DNA from: Pseudomonas plecoglossicida NBRC 103162 = DSM 15088
Lineage (GTDB): Bacteria > Pseudomonadota > Gammaproteobacteria > Pseudomonadales > Pseudomonadaceae
Reading direction: 5' to 3'
NCBI RefSeq assembly: GCF_000730665.1
Contig: NZ_BBIV01000040.1
Location: 1 to 51,805, forward strand
Length of the DNA stretch: 51,805 bases
Part shown: positions 26,777-33,783 of the stretch, piece after piece
How the letters are laid out: each line of letters starts with the position of its first letter
Position numbering within the stretch: position 1 is the stretch's first letter
Notes under the pieces: generated by a model
Database searches by the model: none
What the model saw: the letters and a program-made list of their open reading frames with translations, nothing else
What the model was told of the DNA's origin: nothing
Translations under genes and position numbers: made by a program

Positions 26777-27169
26777 ATGAGCATGACCGTTGCCCTGTGG
26801 TGCATCCTGATCGCGCTGGTGCTGGCGCCGCTCTGTGCGTTGATCGCCAAGGTCGCTAGCGGCCGCTTCGGTCTGAAGGACAATCACGACCCGCGCGCCT
26901 TCCTCGACACGCTGTCGGGGCTGCCGCGCCGGGCCCATGCCGCGCAGCAGAACAGCTATGAAGCGTTTCCGGCCTTCGCGGCGGCGGTGCTGGTGGCGGA
27001 TGTCGTCGGCAATGCCGAGCAGGTGACGCAGGATGTGCTGGCGGTGATGTATATCACCAGCCGCCTGCTGTACATCATCTGCTATCTGGCGGACTGGGCG
27101 GCGTTGCGCTCGCTGGTGTGGTTCGGCGGGCTGGCGCTGATCGTTTCGTTCTTCGTGGTTTCTGTCTGA
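26777..27169 (+). CDS. MAPEG family membrane protein
   Basis: A 130-residue protein with about four membrane helices, resembling the MAPEG (eicosanoid and glutathione metabolism) superfamily: FGLKDNHDPRAFLDTLSGLPRRAHAAQQNSYEAFPAFAAAVLVADVVG contains the conserved polar loop and R-A-x-x-A-x-x-N-x-x-E pattern. Bacterial function is mostly unknown. ATG 26777 follows AAGGAG; a second ATG two codons on is possible. It is probably co-transcribed with the EamA gene. Confidence 0.85.
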   Translation: MSMTVALWCILIALVLAPLCALIAKVASGRFGLKDNHDPRAFLDTLSGLPRRAHAAQQNSYEAFPAFAAAVLVADVVGNAEQVTQDVLAVMYITSRLLYIICYLADWAALRSLVWFGGLALIVSFFVVSV

Positions 27170-27182
27170 GGCCAGTGCAGGT

Positions 27183-28334
27183 TCACAGAACCTTCGGCAC
27201 CTCGGGTAATGGCTTGCCCTTGGGCCACAGCATCCAGATCTGCCCCTGCTGCTTCATGTTGCCAGCCAGTTCCCCGGCCTCCGGGCCCGTCCCCCAGAAC
27301 AGGTCTGCGCGCACCTCACCGGTGATCGCGCCGCCGGTATCCTGGGCTCCGACCGGGCGGACCACAGGGCTGCCATCAGGTCGCGTGGTGGACAACCACA
27401 GCAGGCTGCCCAGCGGTATCACCTTGCGGTCGATGGCCACGCTGTAGCCGGCGGTGAGCGGCACGTTGAGCGAGCCGCGTGGCCCTTCGTTGCTGTCAGG
27501 GCGCGCGCTGAAGAACACGTAGCTGGGGTTGCTGGCCAGCAGTTCCGGTACGCGCTGCGGATTGGCCTGGGCCCAGGCGTGAATGGCGCCCATGCTCACG
27601 TCTTCCTTCTTCAGCTGGCCCTGTTCGATCAGCCAGCGGCCAATCGGTCGGTACGGGTGGCCGTTCTGGTCGGCGTAGCCCAGGCGCAGTTGCCGGCCAT
27701 CGTCCAGTTGCACGCGCCCCGAGCCCTGGATCTGCAGGAACTGCAGGTCCATCGGGTCGGTCAGCCAGGCCAGCACGGGTGCCTTGGCGCCGTCGCGGTA
27801 GATGACCTCGGCGGTGTCGTAGGGCTTGAGTACGCGGCCGTCGATGCGGCCACGCAGGCGCTTGCCCTTGAGTTCGGGGTACACGCTGGCCAGGTCGACC
27901 ACGATCATGTCCTCCGGCACCCCGTACACCGGCACCTGCGCCGCTTCGGTACGCTTCAGGCTGCCAGGGTAGACCGGCTCGTAATAGCCCGTGATCAGGC
28001 CGTTGGCATTGTGCTCGGCAGAACGCAGGCCGTAGACCTGCAGTTGCTCCTGCAGGAAGGTGCGTACCTGGGTGGGGTCCTGGGCAACCGTCTGCGCGGC
28101 TTCACAGGTAGGGGCCCACACGGGGTCGCGCTTGAGTTTTTCACAGCCAACCCGCCAGGCAGCGAAACCCGCCAGCAGGTCGCTGTCGCTGACATTGGGC
28201 AGGTCGTTCCAGGCGGCCGGGGCGTAGGTGGCGATGGCATGGGGTTCGGACTTGGCGTTTTCACCGTCGTTACAGCCGGCCAGCAATGCCAGGGCCGGGA
28301 GTGTCCAGGCCAGGTGGCGCAGGGCAGATTTCAT
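27183..28334 (-). CDS. mltA: Membrane-bound lytic murein transglycosylase A
   Basis: MltA cleaves peptidoglycan glycan strands at the outer membrane, forming anhydromuramic ends. The 383-residue protein has a lipoprotein signal (MKSALRHLAWTLPALALLAGC, lipobox LAGC). The MltA domain includes GLITGYYEPVYPGS, LFLQIQGSGRV-type sequence (QFLQIQGSGRVQLDDG), AQANPQRVPELLASNPSYVFF, and the C-terminal 3D domain with catalytic Asp in AQDTGGAITGEVRADLFWG. ATG 28334 follows AGGAAG. Confidence 0.96.
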   Translation of the reverse strand: MKSALRHLAWTLPALALLAGCNDGENAKSEPHAIATYAPAAWNDLPNVSDSDLLAGFAAWRVGCEKLKRDPVWAPTCEAAQTVAQDPTQVRTFLQEQLQVYGLRSAEHNANGLITGYYEPVYPGSLKRTEAAQVPVYGVPEDMIVVDLASVYPELKGKRLRGRIDGRVLKPYDTAEVIYRDGAKAPVLAWLTDPMDLQFLQIQGSGRVQLDDGRQLRLGYADQNGHPYRPIGRWLIEQGQLKKEDVSMGAIHAWAQANPQRVPELLASNPSYVFFSARPDSNEGPRGSLNVPLTAGYSVAIDRKVIPLGSLLWLSTTRPDGSPVVRPVGAQDTGGAITGEVRADLFWGTGPEAGELAGNMKQQGQIWMLWPKGKPLPEVPKVL

Positions 28335-28453
28335 TGGAAGCTTCCTGTCAGGGCCGAACATGAAGATTCGCCCCTGTGTTTTATGTGGCTATTGGTCTTT
28401 GGCCGGGGGGCGGCGATACTGGCCGCCCATTTGCGAAGGCCCAAGTGACCGTG

Positions 28454-28887
28454 ATGTTCAAGCGATTGACCGTAGTACTGCTCGCCGCCCTTGCCCTGAC
28501 TGCCTGTGACCGTGTCGACCCGAACTCGCCACTGGGCAAGCGCAAGGCGATTTTCAAGGACATGCTCAAGACCATGGCATGTTGCGCGGGCGCTTGCCGT
28601 TCGACGGCGTGAAATTCGCCGGCGGCGCGGTCACGCTCGACGCCTTGTCCCATGAGCCATGGCAGCACTTTCCCCAGGTCCGGGATGACGGTGACAGCAG
28701 CGCACGGCCTGAGGTGTGGGAGCGGCAGGCGCGCTTCCATGACCTTGCACGACAGCTCGAAGGGGTCACCGGCGAACTGGTCGATGTGACACGCAACCAG
28801 CCGCTGGACGTTGCGCAGCTCAAGGGGCCGATGGACAAGGTCGAGGCCGCGTGCAAGGCCTGCCATACCGAGTTCCGCAATCATTGA
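28454..28887 (+). pseudogene. Frameshifted c-type cytochrome (c'/c556-like) lipoprotein gene
   Basis: The first frame starts at 28454 with a lipoprotein signal (MFKRLTVVLLAALALTAC) and runs through KRKAIFKDMLKT to about 28573, then meets a stop at 28610-28612 in the shifted frame. From 28579 another frame continues MLRGRLPFDGVKF to the haem motif CKACH (28852-28866) and stop at 28887. Together they form one cytochrome c'/c556-like protein, but the two halves are out of phase by two bases and the junction at 28571-28581 seems to lack several residues normally found between MLKT and GMLRG. So the gene looks broken by a small deletion, unless this is a sequencing error. Confidence 0.8.
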
Positions 28888-28893
28888 TTGCCT

Positions 28894-28982
28894 GTGAGGG
28901 CCTCATCGCCGGCAAGCCGGCTCCCACGCTGAGGCCTGTGGTGATCCTGTAGGAGCCGGCTTGCCGGCGATGAGGCCCTCAC
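28894..28982. repeat. REPIN with perfect 31-base arms
   Basis: Positions 28894-28924 and 28952-28982 are exact inverted copies containing GCCGGCAAGCCGGC/GCCGGCTTGCCGGC cores, with a 27-base spacer. The pair fills the gap between the convergent cytochrome pseudogene and the DUF1090 gene. It is the longest perfect inverted repeat I found in the window. Confidence 0.9.
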
Positions 28983-28993
28983 GGGCATGCAGA

Positions 28994-29386
28994 TCAGCGG
29001 TCGAGTTCGTCGACCGCTTCCTGCAGTTCCTTGCGCGATTCGGCCAGCTTGTCCTTGCGCTTGTTGATCTTTTCAGCGTCGCCTTTCTTCTCGGCCTTCT
29101 TCAGGTCTTTTTCGCGCTGGGCCACTTCGTGACGGGCATCCAGCACCTTCTGCTCGCGTTCCTTGCGCAGGCTCGCGTCGGTGCAGTTGTCGACGCCGCG
29201 CAGCGCCTCTTCGAGGCCTGCGACCTGGTCGCTGTTGCCGTGGTCACGCGCGATCTTCAGCTGGTTCTCGATGGCGCTGCGCTTGGCGGCGCAGCCAGTC
29301 AGGCCGGCATCCGGCTGGGCAGCCTGGGCAATGCCTGCGGTCAGGCCGAGCGTTGCCAGCAGAACGAGGGTGGAAATACGTTTCAT
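28994..29386 (-). CDS. DUF1090 family periplasmic protein
   Basis: A 130-residue protein with signal peptide MKRISTLVLLATLGLTAGIAQA, then GCAAKRSAIENQLKIARDHGNSDQVAGLEEALRGVDNCTD with a conserved Cys pair, and a highly charged Lys/Glu helical C-terminus that is probably coiled coil. This matches DUF1090 (YqjC-like); function is unknown. ATG 29386 follows AAGGAGG. The convergent REPIN lies just downstream. Confidence 0.9.
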   Translation of the reverse strand: MKRISTLVLLATLGLTAGIAQAAQPDAGLTGCAAKRSAIENQLKIARDHGNSDQVAGLEEALRGVDNCTDASLRKEREQKVLDARHEVAQREKDLKKAEKKGDAEKINKRKDKLAESRKELQEAVDELDR

Positions 29387-29516
29387 CAAGGCCTCCTTGA
29401 CGGGGCGGGGCAGCAAAAAGTTGGGGCAAATGCTGCCTTGGTTTTGCCGATTTAGAAACCCTTGTTGGAACTTTCTAGAACAAACCAGCCCATTTCATAC
29501 CTGTTTTTGTGAAAAC

Positions 29517-31217
29517 TCATTGCGCTTCGCCGGGGTTCGCCAGCCCGAATCCATCTACATCGTAGTCACCCAGCCGTTCGGCAATGCGCTGAACATCGGC
29601 TGTGGAAAAGAAGTTCGCCAGTTGTCGCGCTCGCATTTGGCCTACTCCCGGCAGCGTTTGCCAGTCGTGCGCAGAGCGCTTGGCCAGCGCCGGCCAGTCT
29701 CCGTCTAGCGATACTGCGCGTGGCGCCGGTACCCCGAGTGCGCGAAGCCACTGCGCGAACGGCCGCGAACGGCCGGCGGCAAAGCCGTGCAGCAAGCGCC
29801 TGGACGTTGCCTGACTGATGCCAGGCACGCTCATCAGCTGCTCGGAATCCAGCGCCAGCCAGTCGGTGATGGTGGTCACCCGGCCGCTTTCCACCAGCCG
29901 TTGCCAAGTGCCCGGGCCGGTGCCGGGCATGGCCAGGCCATGCTTGCCACCCAGCCAGGTGAGCCTGGCGATGAACTGCTCCTCGCAACCTGCGCTAGCC
30001 TGCCAGCAACTGTGGGCGTCGTACCGGCCCGGCTCGGGCGGCGTGACGGGTTGGCGCTCGGTTGCACGGTGCACGACCTGTTCGAAGCGCGGGATGGTCA
30101 GCCCGGCCAGGCTGATCGCCACCTGATCCCCGGGGCGGATGTCGCTCGCCTGCCAGCGGGACAGCGAGCCCAGGCTTACCTGGGAGACGCGTCGATCACC
30201 CAGCTCGACCGGCCGAAGTGCCAGCAGCGGGGTGATCTTGCCTGTGCGGCCAACCCGGAAATGCACTGCGCGGACTTCAGCCAGCGCCTGTGCAAAGGGA
30301 TGCTTCCAGGCTGCGATCCAGTAAGGCGCATTGGCCTGCCAGCGCTCGGCTGGCGGGCGGCTGTCCTGACGCAGGATCACGCCGTCGGTAGCGAAGGGCA
30401 GTGCCGAGCGGTACCACTGCTGCCGCCAGTGGGCGGCCTGCTCGGGGCTGTCGATGGCTTTGCTGTAGTGCTGGCTGTCCGGGAACCCCAGCGTTGTCAG
30501 TTGTTCCAGCCGCTCGGCCTGGCGGGGCGGGCCGTGTGGCCAGTCCCAGACGAACAGGCCGATGCTGGCACCGCGCTCGCGCCCCAGTTGCTTGCGCGCC
30601 AGCAAGCCGGCCACGGTGCCGCGGGCATTGGCACTGCCTGCCTGGGCCTGCACGTGCGCCTCCAGGCGCAGGTACAACTCGCCCTGAAGAGTCAGGTCCA
30701 GCGGTCGCGATAGCTGCCGGGGGATCGACTCGAGGTTCGGAACATGGCGGCTCCAGTCGTGCCCCTGAAGGCCGTCGCCGCGGCTGAGCAGTTGCACCAG
30801 CCGGCCTTGCCGGTAGATCAGCGATACGGCAACACCGTCGACCTTCGGCTGGACCCAGACGCCAGTCTTGCCCGTCATCCAGCGCCTCACGGCCGCTTCA
30901 TCGGGCAGTTTGTCGACGCCGGTATGGGGAACCGGGTGGGCTGACGGGCCGCGTGAGCTGGCCAGCGAGTCCAGTTCGGTCACTACCGCGAAACAGCGCT
31001 GCAGGTTCAGCAGGCGCTGGCGGCTCTGGTCGTACAGCTCATCGGCTACCAGTGCCTTGCCCAGGCGGTGGTAGTGGTCGTCCCAGTGGCCAAGGGTGTC
31101 GCGCAACCTGGCGATTTCAGCGTCGGCTTGCTGGGCGGTCCAGGTCGGGCAGTCACGGGCGTAGGCGGGGAAGGCGTGCAGCAGCAGGATCAGCAGCATC
31201 CAGGGCATGGCCAGCAT
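29517..31217 (-). CDS. ligB: NAD-dependent DNA ligase LigB
   Basis: A 566-residue ligase of the LigB type, shorter than LigA. The adenylation Lys is Lys125 in WVQPKVDGVAVSL; VILRQDSRP and WKHPFAQA-type segments follow, then an OB fold (RPGDQVAISLAGLTIPRF) and helix-hairpin-helix motifs near the end (LPGVGQMRARQLANFF). The usual four-Cys zinc finger keeps only two Cys (SCWQASAGC), and there is no BRCT domain, as in other LigB proteins. The N-terminus MLAMPWMLLILLLHAFPAYARDCP looks like a signal peptide. The start could be 31217 or ATG 31208, which has better-spaced AAGGA. Confidence 0.93.
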   Translation of the reverse strand: MLAMPWMLLILLLHAFPAYARDCPTWTAQQADAEIARLRDTLGHWDDHYHRLGKALVADELYDQSRQRLLNLQRCFAVVTELDSLASSRGPSAHPVPHTGVDKLPDEAAVRRWMTGKTGVWVQPKVDGVAVSLIYRQGRLVQLLSRGDGLQGHDWSRHVPNLESIPRQLSRPLDLTLQGELYLRLEAHVQAQAGSANARGTVAGLLARKQLGRERGASIGLFVWDWPHGPPRQAERLEQLTTLGFPDSQHYSKAIDSPEQAAHWRQQWYRSALPFATDGVILRQDSRPPAERWQANAPYWIAAWKHPFAQALAEVRAVHFRVGRTGKITPLLALRPVELGDRRVSQVSLGSLSRWQASDIRPGDQVAISLAGLTIPRFEQVVHRATERQPVTPPEPGRYDAHSCWQASAGCEEQFIARLTWLGGKHGLAMPGTGPGTWQRLVESGRVTTITDWLALDSEQLMSVPGISQATSRRLLHGFAAGRSRPFAQWLRALGVPAPRAVSLDGDWPALAKRSAHDWQTLPGVGQMRARQLANFFSTADVQRIAERLGDYDVDGFGLANPGEAQ

Positions 31218-31298
31218 CCTTGCGTGGCGGGGTGGAGTTCCCGAGCCTAGGCAATGGCTGCGGTCCGTGCACGGCGCAGTTGTCAGCCTGTATGTCAT

Positions 31299-31336
31299 GA
31301 AAAAAGCCCCTGCCGATCGCTCGGCAGGGGCTTTCA
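31299..31336 (-). terminator. Intrinsic terminator of metK
   Basis: AGCCCCTGCCGA (31305-31316) pairs perfectly with TCGGCAGGGGCT (31321-31332) around TCGC. On the minus strand it is followed by TTTTTT, 19 bases after the metK stop. Confidence 0.95.
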
Positions 31337-31354
31337 TTTACCGTTGCAGGAAGC

Positions 31355-32545
31355 TTACAGGCCGGCAGCGTCACGCAGCGACTGGGCGCGGTCGGTGCGC
31401 TCCCAGGTGAAGGTGGTGAAGGTGTCGTCGCCAACAGTCTTCTGCTGCGGAGTACGGCCGAAGTGACCGTAGGCAGCGGTTTCCTGGTACATCGGGTGCA
31501 GCAGGTCGAGCATGGTGGTGATGGCGTACGGACGCAGGTCGAAGCACTCGCGCACCAGCTGGACGATCTTGTCGTCGGATACCTTGCCGGTACCGAAGGT
31601 GTTGATCGAGATGGAGGTCGGCTGGGCTACGCCGATGGCGTAGGACACCTGGATCTCGCAACGCTCGGCCAGGCCCGCGGCGACGATGTTCTTGGCCACG
31701 TAGCGGCCGGCGTAGGCGGCGGAGCGGTCGACCTTGGACGGGTCCTTGCCGGAGAACGCGCCACCACCGTGGCGGGCCATGCCGCCGTAGGAGTCGACGA
31801 TGATCTTGCGGCCGGTCAGGCCGCAGTCGCCCACCGGGCCACCGATGATGAAGTTGCCGGTCGGGTTGATGTGGTACTGGGTGTCCTTGTGCAGCAGTTC
31901 GGCAGGCAGGGTGTGCTTGACGATCAGCTCCATCACCGCTTCCTGCAGGTCTTTCTGCGAGACCTCAGGGTTGTGCTGGGTCGACAGGACAACGGCGTCG
32001 ATGCCAACCACGCGGCCGTTCTCGTAGCGGCAGGTGACCTGCGACTTGGCGTCCGGGCGCAGCCAGGGCAGCAAGCCGGACTTGCGTGCTTCGGCCTGGC
32101 GCTCGACCAGACGGTGCGAGAAGCAGATCGGTGCCGGCATCAGCACGTCGGTCTCGTTGCTGGCGTAGCCGAACATCAGGCCCTGGTCGCCCGCGCCCTG
32201 GTCTTCCGGCTTGGAGCGGTCGACGCCCTGGGCGATGTCCACCGACTGCTTGCCGATGATGTTCATCACGGCGCAGGTGGCACCGTCGAAGCCGACGTCG
32301 GAGCTGTTGTAGCCGATGTCGATGATGACTTTGCGCACCAGCTCTTCCAGGTCGACCCAGGCCGAGGTGGTGACTTCGCCGGCGATGATGGCGACACCGG
32401 TCTTGACCAGGGTTTCGCAGGCCACGCGGGCGTACTTGTCCTGGGCGATGATGGCGTCCAGGACCGCGTCAGAAATCTGGTCGGCGATCTTGTCCGGATG
32501 CCCTTCGGACACGGACTCGGAGGTGAAAAGGGAGTATTCGCTCAT
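31355..32545 (-). CDS. metK: S-adenosylmethionine synthetase
   Basis: MetK makes SAM from methionine and ATP. The 396-residue protein begins MSEYSLFTSESVSEGHPDKIADQISDAVLDAI, which includes the ATP-binding GHPDK motif, and carries GAGDQGLMFGYA and the phosphate-loop GGGAFSGKDPSKVDRS. Length and motifs are standard. It lies 19 bases downstream of the SahR-like regulator on the same strand and ends at a strong terminator, so the two form an operon. Confidence 0.98.
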   Translation of the reverse strand: MSEYSLFTSESVSEGHPDKIADQISDAVLDAIIAQDKYARVACETLVKTGVAIIAGEVTTSAWVDLEELVRKVIIDIGYNSSDVGFDGATCAVMNIIGKQSVDIAQGVDRSKPEDQGAGDQGLMFGYASNETDVLMPAPICFSHRLVERQAEARKSGLLPWLRPDAKSQVTCRYENGRVVGIDAVVLSTQHNPEVSQKDLQEAVMELIVKHTLPAELLHKDTQYHINPTGNFIIGGPVGDCGLTGRKIIVDSYGGMARHGGGAFSGKDPSKVDRSAAYAGRYVAKNIVAAGLAERCEIQVSYAIGVAQPTSISINTFGTGKVSDDKIVQLVRECFDLRPYAITTMLDLLHPMYQETAAYGHFGRTPQQKTVGDDTFTTFTWERTDRAQSLRDAAGL

Positions 32546-32564
32546 CTCGACGGGTTCCTAAAAT

Positions 32565-33545
32565 TTACCGATGGTGTGTGTCGCCAGTCGTCCGCTGGAA
32601 ATGGCGGACCTGTATCTGGAAACCGTTACGCAAGCCCACGTAGAGGCTGTCCCCGGGGGCCAGCCCTGCCGCATTGGCCCAACGGGCCAGGTCGTCCTGT
32701 TCGAAGCCGAGCCAGAGGTCGCCGCAGGCGTCCCGCGCCCAACCCTGGTCATGGCTGCACAGTTCGGTGACCAGCAGGCTGCCGCCCGCTTTCACCCGTT
32801 TGGCCAACAGGCGCAGGGCCTGGGCCGGGTCGCTGAAATGGTGCAGGACCATGTTCAGCACAACGCAGTCGGCTTCCACATCCGTTGCACCCAGTGCATC
32901 GGCCAACTGCAGGTTTACGTTATCCAGGCCTTCGCGATCGCAGACCTGGCGCGCCAGCTCGAGCATGGTCGGGCTGTTGTCCAGGGCCGTGACGCGGGCG
33001 AAGCGCCGGGCCAGGTCGGGCAGAAAGCCACCGTCGCCGGGGCCTACTTCCAGCGCACTGGCGTTTGACGCGAAATTCAGCTTGTCGAGCAGTGCCAGCA
33101 GGCTTTCGCGGTACTGCGGCAGGCCGGCGATCAGGTCTTGCTGAGCGCGGAACTTCTCTTCCACGCGCAGGAAGAAGTCCTGGCTGGTGGCCGCGCGGCG
33201 TTGCTGGATCTGCGCGATGCGGGCCTGGACATCCTGCGCCAGGGCCAGTTCGTCGACTTCTTCGAGCAGCGCCGTGTGCAGGCGGCCATGGGGCAGGGCG
33301 CGGCGGTAGAAGATGGCATTGCCTTCGCGACGCGTGGCCACCAGCTCCGCCTGGGCCAGCACCTTGAGGTGATGGCTCATGCCCGACTGGCCGATGTCGA
33401 AGATCTGCGCCAGCTCCAGCACGCCGAACGAGTCGCTGGCCAGTACCCGCAGGACGTTCAGGCGCAGCTCGTCGCCGCTGGCCTTGCACAGGGCTGCCAG
33501 GGTGTCGCTTTGCTGGGACGGGATCGATTGCGCGCGCTGATTCAT
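32565..33545 (-). CDS. sahR: ArsR-family regulator fused to a methyltransferase domain (SahR-like)
   Basis: A 326-residue fusion. Residues 12-95 form an ArsR winged helix (ASGDELRLNVLRVL, then the recognition helix IGQSGMSHHLKVLAQAELV and wing REGNAIFYRR). It lacks the usual ArsR metal-site Cys pair. Residues 125-315 form a SAM-dependent methyltransferase fold with motif I EVGPGDGG (166-173), ALDNSPTML, and VVLNMVLHHFSDP. Known SahR regulators of Proteobacteria have this layout, sense S-adenosylhomocysteine and control SAM-cycle genes. The operon with metK strongly supports this. Whether the methyltransferase fold is catalytic or only a ligand sensor cannot be read from sequence. Confidence 0.88.
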   Translation of the reverse strand: MNQRAQSIPSQQSDTLAALCKASGDELRLNVLRVLASDSFGVLELAQIFDIGQSGMSHHLKVLAQAELVATRREGNAIFYRRALPHGRLHTALLEEVDELALAQDVQARIAQIQQRRAATSQDFFLRVEEKFRAQQDLIAGLPQYRESLLALLDKLNFASNASALEVGPGDGGFLPDLARRFARVTALDNSPTMLELARQVCDREGLDNVNLQLADALGATDVEADCVVLNMVLHHFSDPAQALRLLAKRVKAGGSLLVTELCSHDQGWARDACGDLWLGFEQDDLARWANAAGLAPGDSLYVGLRNGFQIQVRHFQRTTGDTHHR

Positions 33546-33585
33546 GGGGCGGCAGTCTAGACAGGCATCGTTGCCCTCGCAAGAT

Positions 33586-33609
33586 CAATATCAAAAAGTT
33601 TTGATATTG
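33586..33609. promoter_or_regulatory. Perfect palindrome, candidate SahR operator
   Basis: CAATATCAAAA (33586-33596) and TTTTGATATTG (33599-33609) are exact inverted copies around AG, giving a 24-base palindrome 41 bases before the sahR start. ArsR-family dimers bind AT-rich palindromes of this kind, and TATCAA-type half-sites fit the SahR group as I recall it. It also lies 175 bases upstream of the divergent tkt gene. Confidence 0.8.
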
Positions 33610-33783
33610 GCTGATGGGCGGGTGCGGTGGTCGCCGTGGATTCCCGGATTTCACCCGCTTTGGCGACCAATCACAGGAAAAATACCCAACTGCGACCATA
33701 CGTCATTGCCCCGGGGCCCGCCTGTGGGCGAAAATGGCCGCCTTTTTCGTGACACCACCTATTCAAGCCCCAGGAGATAAGCG

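Noticed and set aside
28376..28612. Reading the first cytochrome frame as a separate complete small lipoprotein
   Set aside because: Its last dozen residues are out-of-frame sequence and the true continuation with the haem motif lies in the next frame, so a broken gene is the simpler view.
33715..33740. GCCC/GGGC hairpin with T-rich stretch in the tkt leader as a terminator or attenuator
   Set aside because: The stem is only four base pairs and the T-run is not directly after it; too weak to call.
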